From: Siderastrea radians
Lineage: Eukaryota > Cnidaria > Anthozoa > Scleractinia > Rhizangiidae
Assembly (NCBI GenBank): GCA_964017195.1
Contig: OZ024887.1
Span: forward strand, 60,770,811-60,834,810
Length of the DNA stretch: 64,000 nt
Direction of reading: 5' to 3'
The position numbers and the translations under genes were made by a program. The notes beneath the pieces were generated by a model. That model had not been told where the DNA came from. It did no database searches and saw nothing but the letters and a program-made list of their open reading frames with translations. Positions 38,101 to 49,036 of the stretch are shown here, piece after piece. Numbering within the stretch: position 1 is the first letter of the stretch; each line of letters begins with the position of its first letter.

Positions 38101-41100
38101 TTTGTTATAGATACAATTAAGTGGTAACTGGACTTTGTGTCGTACAGTTCAGGGGTAATCATGCTAGTAATTTCAAATCGTCCTCGCTTAACATTACTCA
38201 CCCGATTACTCCTTGAACTGTACTCTACTCAGTTCGATTACCATTACTTATAGGGGTTAGTTACATTGGGGTTCCACTGTATTTTGTTTACCCTTTCTTT
38301 CGGCGGCAGGTCTTCACTTCCTACTGCAAGGCTCACCAATGAAATTACTGTGTGCAGCAGAAAATAATCTGATTCCTCTCCAGGTTTTATTTGCTCCATA
38401 AGTTTAACAAGGCTCGACACCTGCATCAAAATTGACAAAATGATTATGACACTGAACGAAAACGGGAAATCATTTATACGAAGGTGATAATAAAGGTATC
38501 TGTTACCTCAGGAACTCTCATTAAAAAAATACACCACCACCAACAACAACAAACGATATGTTTATTATGAGTAAATGTGATCTTTCTAGGGAGAAAAATA
38601 ACAAAGTTAAAAATTTGATAATAAAATTGGACTTGTCCCACACTTCAACTCCCCCCCCCTGCCAAAAAAAATACAAACTCAGGTATTCTTGTCCAAACAA
38701 ACCCTATATTTTGCTCCAGCTGCCCCCCCATTACTTGGATGTGCATGTACATGTAGTACATGTATGACTGACTGACTGACTGACTGACTGGATGACTGAC
38801 TGACTGACTGACGACTGACTGACTGACTGAATGAATGAATGAATGAATGACTGACTGACTAAATGAATGAATGAATGAAGGAAGGAAGGAAGGATGGAGG
38901 GAAGGAATGAATGAAGGAACGAGCAAACGAACGAACGAATGAATGAATGGATGGATGGATGGATGGATGGATGGATGGATGGATGGACAGATGGATGAAT
39001 GAATGAGTCGATGCCTGGATGGATGGATGGATGGATGGATGGATGGATGGATGAAAGTACGATGTAGCTGTTTAAGCCATCACTATCATTGCAAAATATT
39101 TCCTTTAAGTGTTGTGTTGTACATGTATCTATTAAATTAATGCAGGAATTCATTGAACACACCACCAGATGTAGGCTTCGATCATTTGGGTCTGCGAGTG
39201 AGTAACTTGTGATTTGTGCAAGTAGCAAACCCACCAGTCACAAGGCACTAAGCAAGGAGAAACACTTATCTCCTTGCCTCACTAGACATGTAGGTGGCCA
39301 TTAACTTTCTGCGTTGCTGCTCATTATTCACCTCAACACTTTCTGGAACAGTTACATCACATCTGTCATCAGGAAGACTCTTTCCAGTTTCTTCCTTTCT
39401 ATAAAACTTTGGCACAAGCCAGTGAAGCAGGGCCATACTTAGACGACGCTGGAGTTGAACGCCCTGGACTGACAGCGGCTGAATCTGAACAAGGTGCAAA
39501 AGATTCCGATGTTCTGTGCTCAGTTTTGCCACAATACCACACAATTCTTTAATCTGAAAGTTAAAACAAGGAAAACAATTATAGTCAAAATACTCAGCGC
39601 GTTCCGCTCATTATTTAGGAATGATTTTCATTACTCGGGAACGGATTGCATTATTGGAATCAAAATTCCATTTTCAAATTGAAGATTGAAATCTTCCAAT
39701 GGTAGACTAATTTGAAATAACGAATGTTGATTGGGTTGTTACTTACATAAACCAGAAGTTCACACGCAAAATAAAAACCGTTGGCGGCTGTTGGTTTCAA
39801 TCGGTTTGACATTACAGGGAATTTTTCTCAATTTTCAGGAACATTTCTTGTGCATTTACAACAGACTTGTTTTTAAGAAATAAAATATTATTCTTCACGG
39901 TTTTATAGCAACAGACTGCTTCTTCACTTTTAAAAGTATTTGCGATTAAAATTTTGTTAAGCGAACACAAATCAAGTCAGATAGGTCAAGCTGCCAACAG
40001 TCTGCTACTTGCATGTGAACATTTGCCTGATGTCAATAATAAACCAATCAGCATTCCTTATTTGTAACAAGGCTACCATTGTAACATTACAATATTCAAT
40101 TTGAAAGTGGAATTTTGATTCCAATAACGCAATCCATTTCCAGTTAATGAAAGTCATTCCCAAATAATAAGCGGAATGCGCTGAGTATTTTGACTACAAT
40201 TATTAAGTAATAAATTACATAACCTGTCAACTAAAAAAATCTAAGCTGTCTCTGCAAAACCTGTCTCATTGTCTAGCTTTTCCACTGTTTGCTTAACGCA
40301 ATCAACTCCTATCAGTCCAATCAGAATGCAAAAATGTTTTTTCGTGTTCAGATTTGACTGGAATAGCTGAGCCTCTAGCGGAGAGAAAAGAGGTGAAAAA
40401 TTTAAAATTAATTAATTCTGTCCATGAAAATTCAGCTATTAGACTGAGTTTCAATGTGAATATTTAATTCTTCAATTCCAATGTGGGTTATTAAAATGAT
40501 ATACATGTACAGATATAATCAACCTCACTATTTATTCTTTGAAGGAAGGCTACCTCTGTTTTAACCGTACGTAACTTAATAGCACAACATTTCCAGTACC
40601 TCATCAGGCCACTGCACTTCTCCAAAACAATTCAGCACTGCTGCAAGACACATCTCAATATCAAACACTACTGTCTGAAGCCTCACATCCAATGCTAACT
40701 GACATAACATAACCACAAGGTTTCTCAAATCCTGAACCGTGTATGAGCGAGGATGCTTTTGAAGGCAGTGCGTAAGAAACTGTACAAGGTGCATTATGTT
40801 TACAACAGGAAAACACTCCATCTGAGGACTGCTGCTGGCTGTTACATCTGCCATTTGCATTTCTCCAGAAGAAATCTCAGATGAGAAAAGTTCGTCAATG
40901 TTTAACTGGTTTAAAAGATCTCCCGGAAAAAGTCTTGGTATGGTAGCACCTAAGGAGTGTAACTCTTTTAGGACTTTTTTTGTGCTTGGAACCCACGTTG
41001 AGCCTCTTGGAGTCTGTGGAAGATCATTTCTGTTCTGTAAGAAGAAAAGAACTCACAGTTTGATAGTAATACCAGTGCAGACAATACTGTGTTGTATGTA

Positions 41101-44100
41101 CAGGATATTTTGTTGACAAATGAATTTGTTCTGACACAATTAGATTGGTATTTTATCTGTTAGATTACTATTAAAATTTATATCTTGTGATTTAACATAC
41201 ACCTGGTGATTTTCCCCTTAGTTTGTAAAAACCGTTACTTACGAGAGTAAACCACAGTCAATTTTTCTATCTACCCTCTTACTGGGCCCTCTTACTCCTA
41301 TGATAGGCAAAGAGGTTTATAAGACTATGAGGAGGTGTGGGATAGAGTTTACTGTTTTGTATATCAGCTACCATATTTACTTGGATAAGTGCCGCCTTCG
41401 AATAAGCGACACATTTGGGACAAGAAAAGTTAATAAGCGCCGCCCCTAAAAAAGCGCGGCGGTCCCGATGTGGCACTTATTCGAGGAATTCCGTACAACT
41501 ACAATGTAAAAACCTCTACAAAGCAACTCTAAAACAGCACTGGAAATTTCTATTCATCAAAAGCGATATTCTTCAGTTCAAAGTCATTATATTTCACTGC
41601 TCGCCCATTACGTTCTCTATCAAGAATTCTTGTAATAAGTAGTTCTGCTGTGAAGGCTGTGAACTTCCTTTTTCCAGTTACTTGTGCAAGAAGTCTGTTT
41701 TCAGCATTTGCCTCAAGCAAGATTTCTTTGCCGCATCCTATTTTTAAATAAGTGCCGCCCTCGAATAAGCGCCGCATTTGAGGCACTAAAAATTTAATAA
41801 GCGCCACGGCCCTTATTCGAGTAAATACGGTATACCCGCACTGGTTACTTCAAACACATTGTAACTCTCTCTTTGGGTTCTGATCAATTTAAACTGCTGG
41901 AAAAAAAGTGGATTTGGATAAACTCTATCTTACCTCTGTTGAGGCTTCAACTAGCACCCAGAGGACTTGAAAAGATGAACTGATGATATGCTGATTGCTG
42001 TGACGGCACATGATCTGAAACAGCCAGTCAGTTACCTCGGAGGGACAAGGATTGTCAAGGTAGTGCTGGAGTATCCAACCACCACAGAGTAACTCCTGCA
42101 GGTCACTGTCTGATGCTGTCAAAAGCTTAGCTTCAAAAGTGTCATCGCTTGATGGAGGAGGGACCATTGACAGACGGGGAAAATCCTGTGACTAAAATAA
42201 AGCAGCATGAAACGTTAGTTAGAGTATTGGGAAGTTCCAAGTTTACTCAACAGTGGTAACACTGTACCTTAGACGTAGGGTGCGTTCTTTTGGGACTATT
42301 CCGGAATAGGAATACTCGGAATAGACGGTATTTGTGTTCTTTTGGGAGCTATTCCGTTTTCGGAATGAACAGAATGATATTTTGTTCATTCTGCTCCCGA
42401 TAGCAGAATGAACAGAATGAAAGGAATACGGTTTACTCAGAATAGACAGAATACGCGTTCTTTTGGGAAATTTTTGGCGGGAAATCCGACGCGGCCGCCT
42501 GCGCGTGTGCAGACATAGTGGTTCTCAGGTCACCTCCGCCATGGGTATTCCGTTTCCAGAATTGGCGTTCTTTTCGAAATTGAAATTCCGTGTATTCTGT
42601 TATTCCTAAACCGGAATAAGAATAACCAGAATAGTCCCAAAAGAATGCACCCGTAGTTCAAGGTTGTTGGAAAGTGCATAAACTTTGGACAGTTCATTTG
42701 AACCTCTGATTATCTTTGAAGGCATCATCAAAGGCTGACTTTTACTATGTGTTGTTGACTTTCCTTAGAACAGAAGGGTTGTTGGCAATGGTTTTAATAT
42801 CCATAACAAAAAAAAAATGATTTTCCACAATAGGACATTTGCACTAGGTGTTATTTGACTACAACTACAAGAATCCTTCAGTTTGTTCTTTTCAGATGCA
42901 AATTAGGGTCATTGTTATCTAAACCTCACTGGGGTTACGAAATTTTAATTAGAAAGGAGAAACAAATTAAATTCTGGTAGCTAAAATTTCGTACCCCCAG
43001 TGAGGTTTAGATAACAATGACCCTAATTTGCATCTGAAAAGAACAAACTGAAGGATTCTTGTAGTTGTAGTCAAATGATGCCATCGTGCAAATGTCCTAT
43101 TGAGAGGATTTTTTGGACATCTTTCATCACACAAAATGTCCAATGAATAGATGATAATTATACACTGATTGTAACTGGTTACAAACACTTAACAAGAACC
43201 CTGTAATCTAAATATTATGGCGTCAAGAGCTCCTGCCTTCCGCCAGTTTGGTCCAGTGTTAGACGCTACACTTAGTGTTGTGTGGGTTAAGTTTGTGATT
43301 GGTTCTTGACCTTCCTCTGAGGGCTTTTCTCTGGGATCTCGGGTGTTCTTTCCTCTCAAAAACTGGCATTTCTATTCAAAGTGTGCCCCAGCATTAAAGG
43401 TGAAGCCATCTAGGACAGTGTCTTTGACAGCTTTTTGTTGTACAGTGTAAATTAAAGGAACCTAACCTTTGTAGTATAATACTAAAAAATGCACTTGACA
43501 AGGTCATGAGCAACTGTTCTGGTTTCCTTAAATGGTAATAATAATATAATAACTACAACTAAGTATACATTTAACTGTATACACAATGGAAAATTTTTAA
43601 AAAATTACAATCAATTTATAGAAATGATTAAATAGTCTTACACATTAAAATGGTGCCAAACACAGGTGAATTTTTGAACTTGGATCTCTTATGAAGGCAG
43701 CCTTTTCTGCCCAAGATAATTTATCATGTCATGCAAGCAGGAGTTTTTTTTACATGTAATCTTTTTTGTATGGAGTCTGACACGTTAACTGTATCATTTT
43801 ACTAGATTGACCAAGTACATTAACCTGATGTTAACAACAGTGTACATAGAGCACACAAAGTATAGAACTTACCGTAACATAAGGATGGAACACTGGGAAG
43901 ATGTCCTCCCCAGGCAATTCTTCAGAAAAGTCATGTACATCAACAAGAAACTTCTTGATGTCCTTTGGTAAGGCGCAGTCTTTCAGGTCTCGGCCATCTG
44001 AATGAAAAACAAGTTTCCAGAATTACTTGGAGTTCCAGATTCATTACTGTAGGTACACACTGTAAGTAATGTCTCCCTTTGCCCACAGACAACCTAACAA

Positions 44101-44115
44101 GTAATTTCAAATAAC

Positions 44116-44156
<41 letters not shown>

Positions 44157-46164
44157 GAAGAAGAAGAAGAAGAAGAAGAACAACAACAACAACAACAACA
44201 ACAACAACTCAATTGACCACTCCCAGTGAGGGGCTTTACAGGGACAGTGAAACAAAATTAATAAATAAATGCAAATGAACATACTAGCATTAAAAACCCC
44301 AACTGCCAGGAGGCAGACCAGTTGGTAATTCACAAGCGTGGCCAAGGAGTTGAACTCGGATCAACCAAGAAACAACTCCAGCGGGAGCGGGACTTGAACC
44401 CAGGACTTTCAGATTTCAAGTCCAGCGCCCTAACTTTTCCACCATGCTGCCTCCACAAACTCAAAGCACAATGGCAGAGACCAGGACTCAAACTACTGAC
44501 CTTCTGATTCAAAGATACTGTATGCGGCATAAGCATTACCCACTATGCCAACACACCTCCACCCTTACTAAATTTAACTACATGTACGACAATATTATTC
44601 TACATAATGGTCACAGGAAAGACTGTTCCTTGAGCGTAATTTCAAAAATAAGTCAGGCAGGCACATGTATAATGTACTTCAGAGTCACTCTTGCACTATA
44701 TGCTTCCTCATTTTAAAAATTGTGTAGTTACAGTATGTCTCACCTGTAATTACTCCCCGTAGTGACTCAACTTACTACTTTTACAAAGATTGAATAATAC
44801 ATATACAACTGACACTTGATTTTTACCATCAGTTAGTTCCTCTTCTGATTCAATATCACTGAATGTACTTGGCACTTGCATCCGACCAATGCCTCCTTTT
44901 TCCAGCCCACGCTGCAGCTCTGCTTCCATTTCAGCAAGCTCGGCATCTTTCTCCTTTCGCTTGGCTTTCTCCTTAATCAACTTGTCAAAGGAAAGTTTGT
45001 ACTTAGTTTTCTCTTCCCTTTCGACATCCCTAGTGACTGGAGAAGGGGTTGAATAAGCTGGCGCAATTCCTTTTTCTGGAGTTCTTACATTTGGTTTCAA
45101 CTGCATCTTTTCATAGAGAAATCTTGGTGGTGTTAAAAGATCCTCGTCAGAAGAATCAGAGGCTTCAGCGAAAGCACCATCATTTGAGTCTCTGTCTAAG
45201 TGTATGTCATTAAATGGCTCGTCAATCTGTTCACAGCCCTCGTCACCTTCTTCCTTAAGTTTGTCATGACTACCATTACTCTCAGCTTCCTCAAGATTAG
45301 AAAAATCAGATTCTTCAGAGAAATCTCCATTTGTGCTCAAATGCAAAGACTTGCTGGCATCATCAGATTTACTGACACATTCCACTTTCTTAAAATCATC
45401 ACAGACATTTTCTTGTCCTCCGTCCATAAGATCATCACAACAACTAATCTGGTCTTCACTTACATCATTACTTGTTAACTCTTCAAATTCAAGTGACTTT
45501 ACATCCATAGACAATGAAGCTCTTGAAGCCTTATTTTCCTGGTCAATGTCCTCATCAACTTCTTCTACTCTAAAGTCATCAAACAAATAATCTTGTTTTC
45601 CTTCATTAAGATTCATGTTAGTGAAGTTTTGTCCTTTGCATAAACCTTCACCAACTGACACTGTGTTTAAACAACCTGGTTGGTTCGTTTCTTTGTTAAC
45701 ATCAGGAAATTCTCTACTGCTAGTGCTAATGGATGAGACATTAGTAAAACTTTCAGAACATGATTTGTATAAAGCATCGCTTTCTTCATGTGCCGAATGG
45801 AAGGTTTCATCATCCTCTATGCACGCATGACCTTCCTCAACTGAAGGACTTTCAACCTTTTCCAAAGCCCTGTTCAAACTGTGGGCATCTGATGCTGGGG
45901 TAGAGTGCAGTGGCACCTTTTGCTCATTGACAGATGGACTTGACTGGCCATTGACAACATGTTTGACTTCTGAGTTACAGTTGTTTTCTTTGTCATTTTT
46001 AGCTTTGTTGGCTGGAACTTGCATTGTGTCACTGTCCTTGGAGACTAAAGTTGTGTTTGCAGTTTGAAGTTTCTCAAAAATTGGTGTTCTACATGCGTAT
46101 TCTCTTTCTCTTGTTGTTTTCATTCCTACAGAGCTATCCCCTGAAGTGCAACTTCTTTTTGGCC
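35108..46164 (-). CDS. SLF2: SMC5-SMC6 localization factor 2 (SLF2/FAM178A), at least 9 exons
   Basis: Exons on the minus strand: 46164-44827, 43997-43873, 42191-41934, 41034-40600, 39553-39278, 38420-38292, 37103-37017, 36110-36039 and 35260-35108 (TAA at 35110-35108). From ATG 46123 this gives 943 residues; the frame is open to the acceptor at 46164, so more N-terminus may come from upstream exons. Residues 1-370 are acidic and Ser-rich, probably disordered. From 375 ([12 protein letters not shown]) the protein follows human SLF2 in order: PGEDIF near 463, the WLFQIM block in 475-560, WVPS and LFPGDLL in 561-705, [21 protein letters not shown] from 707, DYFLLH near 815, and VKDLLVRT at 870. 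The last exon adds a Glu-rich tail. SLF2 with SLF1 links RAD18 to SMC5/6 at damaged DNA. The intron after 39278 starts with GC (GAG|GCAAGG); the other exon ends read GT. Confidence 0.88.
37271..37548. mobile_element. Mariner/pogo-type MITE
   Basis: AGTGGAACCTCGATTTAACG on the left and its complement on the right, with TA at both junctions (37269-37270 and 37549-37550). A smaller inverted pair AACCTGCGATCAGGC / gcctcatcgcaggtt at 37329-37421 marks a nested insertion. In SLF2 intron. Confidence 0.7.
37662..38279. mobile_element. Second mariner/pogo-type MITE
   Basis: CAATGGAACCCTGATATCAC on the left, the complement of CAGTGGAACCCCAATGTAAC on the right, with TA at both junctions (37660-37661 and 38280-38281). 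It ends 13 bp from SLF2 exon 38420-38292, close to its donor site. Confidence 0.65.
38763..39056. repeat. Compound tetranucleotide repeat
   Basis: Runs of GACT, GAAT, GAAG, GAAC and GGAT follow one another over about 290 bp in an SLF2 intron. The Ser-Ile-His-Pro ORF on the minus strand is an artefact of the ATGG run. Confidence 0.9.
39586..40193. mobile_element. MITE family X, copy in SLF2 intron
   Basis: Ends caaaatactcagcgcgttcc and the complement. It aligns over its length with the element at 17828-18430 in the opposite orientation. It lies between SLF2 exons 40600 and 39553. Confidence 0.75.
41369..41832. mobile_element. MITE with TIR 'TACCRTATTTACT'
   Basis: The left end taccatatttacttggataa and the complement of the right end taccgtatttactcgaataa. 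Subterminal 'AATAAGCGCCGC' words lie in both halves. It lies between two SLF2 exons, so the 85-codon minus ORF inside it is not part of SLF2. Confidence 0.7.
42278..42652. mobile_element. MITE with GTA target duplication
   Basis: Ends GGGTGCGTTCTTTTGGGACT and, inverted, GGGTGCATTCTTTTGGGACT, flanked by GTA on each side (42275-42277, 42653-42655). A 3-bp duplication would fit the Harbinger group. In SLF2 intron, 84 bp upstream (minus sense) of exon 42191. Confidence 0.75.
42828..43102. repeat. Near-perfect palindrome (foldback MITE)
   Basis: Arms of about 125 bp begin caataggacatttgcac and meet at an A-rich 20-bp centre near 42955. They differ by a few substitutions and small gaps. In SLF2 intron. 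Confidence 0.8.
44112..44207. repeat. (AAT)n(AAG)n(AAC)n microsatellite
   Basis: Three triplet runs follow directly, each 7-15 units. It lies about 115 bp upstream (minus sense) of SLF2 exon 43997-43873. Confidence 0.9.
44282..44570 (-). mobile_element. Two tRNA-derived SINE copies
   Basis: On the minus strand GGGTTCAAGTCC (44401-44390) follows GGCAGCATGGTGGAAAAGTT, and a second unit has GTTTGAGTCCTGG (44493-44481) after TTGGCATAGTGGGTAATGCT. Both show A/B-box spacing of a tRNA head. In the SLF2 intron before exon 43997. Confidence 0.6.
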
Positions 46165-47640
46165 CTACATATTAAAGAAAAACATTTAAGCTAAACAATA
46201 ATATTATAAATACTAAAGTAAAAACAACGAACCACAATTACAACCAACAACTGTACACGTAACAAAATAAATGCAACAAAAGGTAAGTAAATGAAAGTTA
46301 CCTTCAGGTGTCAAACTCTTAAAAAATTTTGTAATAACCTGATTTCTAAGGAGAAAAGAGAAAAAAAACATCTAAATTGTCAGTTTTTATTGCACAATGG
46401 ATGTGCAATGAAAGAATTAAATAACAAGCCTACATGTAGCAATTTTGCATTTAAATATCAGTGCATTTACCAAGGCCTGCAAAATAATGCACACGTTCTG
46501 CATGGAAGAGAGTTCAAAGTTAATTTACGGTTGTTGGGTAGAAAGGGTGATAATTTATTTTGCACAAAAGTACTGTACCAAATATAAAAACCTGTCCATC
46601 TCCATGTGTGTTTAACCCTTTAACAATTCGCACCTTAATTTATTGTGCGCCGGCGAACGATGACTTTGCATGCTCGTTACATGAAGGTTCTTGGCTTAAC
46701 CGTCCAACCAATCACGATTTTTGATAGATAATTCACATAGCAACTAAAATATAAAGGTTTTTACAATTGGTTATTGACTAGGTAGTGAAAGCGAGGTTGG
46801 CTGCCTGTTCGCGTCCCCGACGCCGCGTGGGGCCGCCATTGTATCCGGTTGCAAAGACGCGAGTTTGGAATGAGCGGCTTTGAATGGGATTTTTGTCGCT
46901 TCAGTGGCTCCAATTCATGGACAATGTCTGGTCAACATATTAAGTTTTTGTCATCCTAAAATCCTGGCCAACCAGAATTGTTATCCTGATCCTATTATGG
47001 CATGATTGGAGTTGAATGTTCCAGCCCTGTCAAAATGTAGTAGGCAGGATGACAGAGACTGTAGGAAGCAAGAGCTAAGATGTGCTGGTTATTCATCGGA
47101 ATGAGTGGACTCCAGCATGAAGTCCGTGGCAAATAACTGACTCTAGATGTCAAAATTGTTGGCTGCCGGCACATTTTGACAAGACTGTTGATGTTGTGAT
47201 GTAACTTAAGTAGTCACAATGACAACAGCAATGAAAACGTCACTTCAAAACATACATGTACATGTAAAATCCATGTTACTTGAGCTACATGTACTTCGAT
47301 CGCGATTATTTCAACTTGTATAATGTGACAGAAGGAACTTAATTGGTAAGGACAGCATTCAAGTGAGAATGAAAAAGGAAAAAAATCACTGTCGAATGTC
47401 CATGTTCTACGTTAAATTTTGAATTTACCCATTTCACGTCATCGTCTTGCTGAGGACATAAAAGAAATCTACCAAAATGTTAAAAACACCATTTATTTGA
47501 CAAATCTCTGAACGCTTTGTAGAAAGAGGTCTATAAAAACAAAAGGACCCATTCTTATTTAAAGATATAAAAATAAACTTAAGTGGCCCGGTAAATAATG
47601 CTTACATAGCTTTAGATGTCACCAGAATAATGCGCTGATC
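46165..47640. other. SLF2 5' intron, no feature resolved
   Basis: Expected to hold part of the SLF2 5' intron. No exon with matching phases, TIR or long repeat was recognised. Confidence 0.35.
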
Positions 47641-48107
47641 AATTCGAAAGTTCAACATCCCCCCCCGGGCAACCCCCCAGGCATTTGAACTTTTGAAGAT
47701 TGGCTTGTTCAAATTCCCTCCCCTCGGGGCAAGAAAGCTGTTCAAATGACCCACCAATTATTACTGAACTACCTCTCCTCAAGACAAATTTCGTCTACAA
47801 TCAAACACTTTACGCACCTTTCAGAGAGAGATATGCCGTAATGACACCTTTAAACTTCTTTAAAGACCCTTTTGAAAGGGTCATTCACTAACACTAAGGC
47901 GAAATTCTATCGTGTAAATCCGTTAAACCCTCCAAAAATCGAAAAAACTCAGGGGCATATTACATCAGAACAAGAGATAAATCCGGTTCAAATTCCCCAC
48001 CCTTCCAACGCAAAGTTCAAATTCCCCCCTCCCCGGGCACGATGCACAGTCAAATGCCCGGGGTATGCCCGGGGAGGGGGGGGGGGGCGATGTTGAAGTT
48101 TCGAATT
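47641..48107. mobile_element. MITE abutting the LINE tail
   Basis: Ends AATTCGAAAGTTCAACATC and, inverted, AATTCGAAACTTCAACATC, with C-rich subterminal runs. Its right end touches the (TTATC)n tail of the LINE at 48108. The two small ORFs in it read through C-runs. Confidence 0.7.
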
Positions 48108-48124
48108 AAGATAAGATAAGATAA

Positions 48125-48176
<52 letters not shown>

Positions 48177-48298
48177 GGACTATCTACCTATCTAACTAAC
48201 TACAAAAATTTAATAACAACAAATTCAAAATAACAAAAGAAAAGTCTGCTTTTCATGGAGGCCGTGTCTAAAATTCACTTACATGTAAAATTTAGATA

Positions 48299-49009
48299 TT
48301 ACTTTAAACTGTGCCGACTTAATTTAGATTTGAAATCGGCCAGTGAAGATGCCTGTCTTAGGTCTACAGGTAAGTTGTTCCACAACTGAGCTCCGCTGTA
48401 CGAAAAACTTTTTTTGAGATAATCAGTTCGAGGTTGTGGAAGAACTAATTTGTTTTCGGTATTCCTTAAACGATAAGCACTAACATCGTCACGATATACG
48501 AATCTTGATCTCAGATAATCAGGAGTCATACCATGTAATGTTTTATACATTAGGATAGACTTCTGTTCCAATCTTTGATAATAGAGTCTTCGCCACCCCA
48601 GTGTCCGGAACAAATCATCTAAATTACTATCATAGCTCGCAGACATTAGGGTACGAGCTGTGCGGTTTTGAAGCCTTTGCAGTTTTTCAGCAAGGCCCTT
48701 GTTACAGCTTCCCCACACTACGTTGCAATAATCAAATTGTGGTTGAATAAGGCTATTATAAACTTTGATTAAAATATTAAATGGAGTGAGATGCCGAATT
48801 CGCTTAATTGCACCAATGGCACAAGCTATCTTCTTAGAAATGTTTTCAATATGACACTCCCAGTTTATATTTTGATCAACATAAACTCCGAGGGATTTAG
48901 CGGAGGTTACTTGTTCTATTGCGTTCTCATTTATGGTAAGAGAGGGACTTTCCGTAAATTGTGATAACTTCTGCCTTGATGCAATAAGCATAAACTCAGT
49001 TTTCGCCAT
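48299..49009 (-). CDS. LINE reverse transcriptase ORF, part 2 (thumb and C-terminal domain)
   Basis: Same frame as the RT core and directly after the TAG at 49039-49037. It contains AKTEFML, YVDQNINWECHI, FDYCNVVWG, LQRLQNRTARTL and LGWRRLYYQR, which are the conserved C-terminal blocks of CR1/L2/Jockey-type RT proteins. It ends at the element's own stop, followed by a short 3' UTR and the pentanucleotide tail. Confidence 0.85.
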   Translation of the reverse strand: MAKTEFMLIASRQKLSQFTESPSLTINENAIEQVTSAKSLGVYVDQNINWECHIENISKKIACAIGAIKRIRHLTPFNILIKVYNSLIQPQFDYCNVVWGSCNKGLAEKLQRLQNRTARTLMSASYDSNLDDLFRTLGWRRLYYQRLEQKSILMYKTLHGMTPDYLRSRFVYRDDVSAYRLRNTENKLVLPQPRTDYLKKSFSYSGAQLWNNLPVDLRQASSLADFKSKLSRHSLK

Positions 49010-49036
49010 ATTTAGAGTAAGCTTGTTAGCAGACAG

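Noticed and set aside
38645..39234. Two minus ORFs with Ser-Gln-Ser-Val and Ile-His-Pro-Ser repeats
   Set aside because: Translation of tetranucleotide repeats inside an SLF2 intron. No splice or family support.
41550..41807. 85-codon minus ORF between SLF2 exons
   Set aside because: It lies fully in a MITE with defined TIRs and lacks splice links or similarity to SLF2.
44390..44570. Functional tRNA genes
   Set aside because: A- and B-box words are present but the acceptor stems and anticodon arms do not pair; they fit SINE heads.
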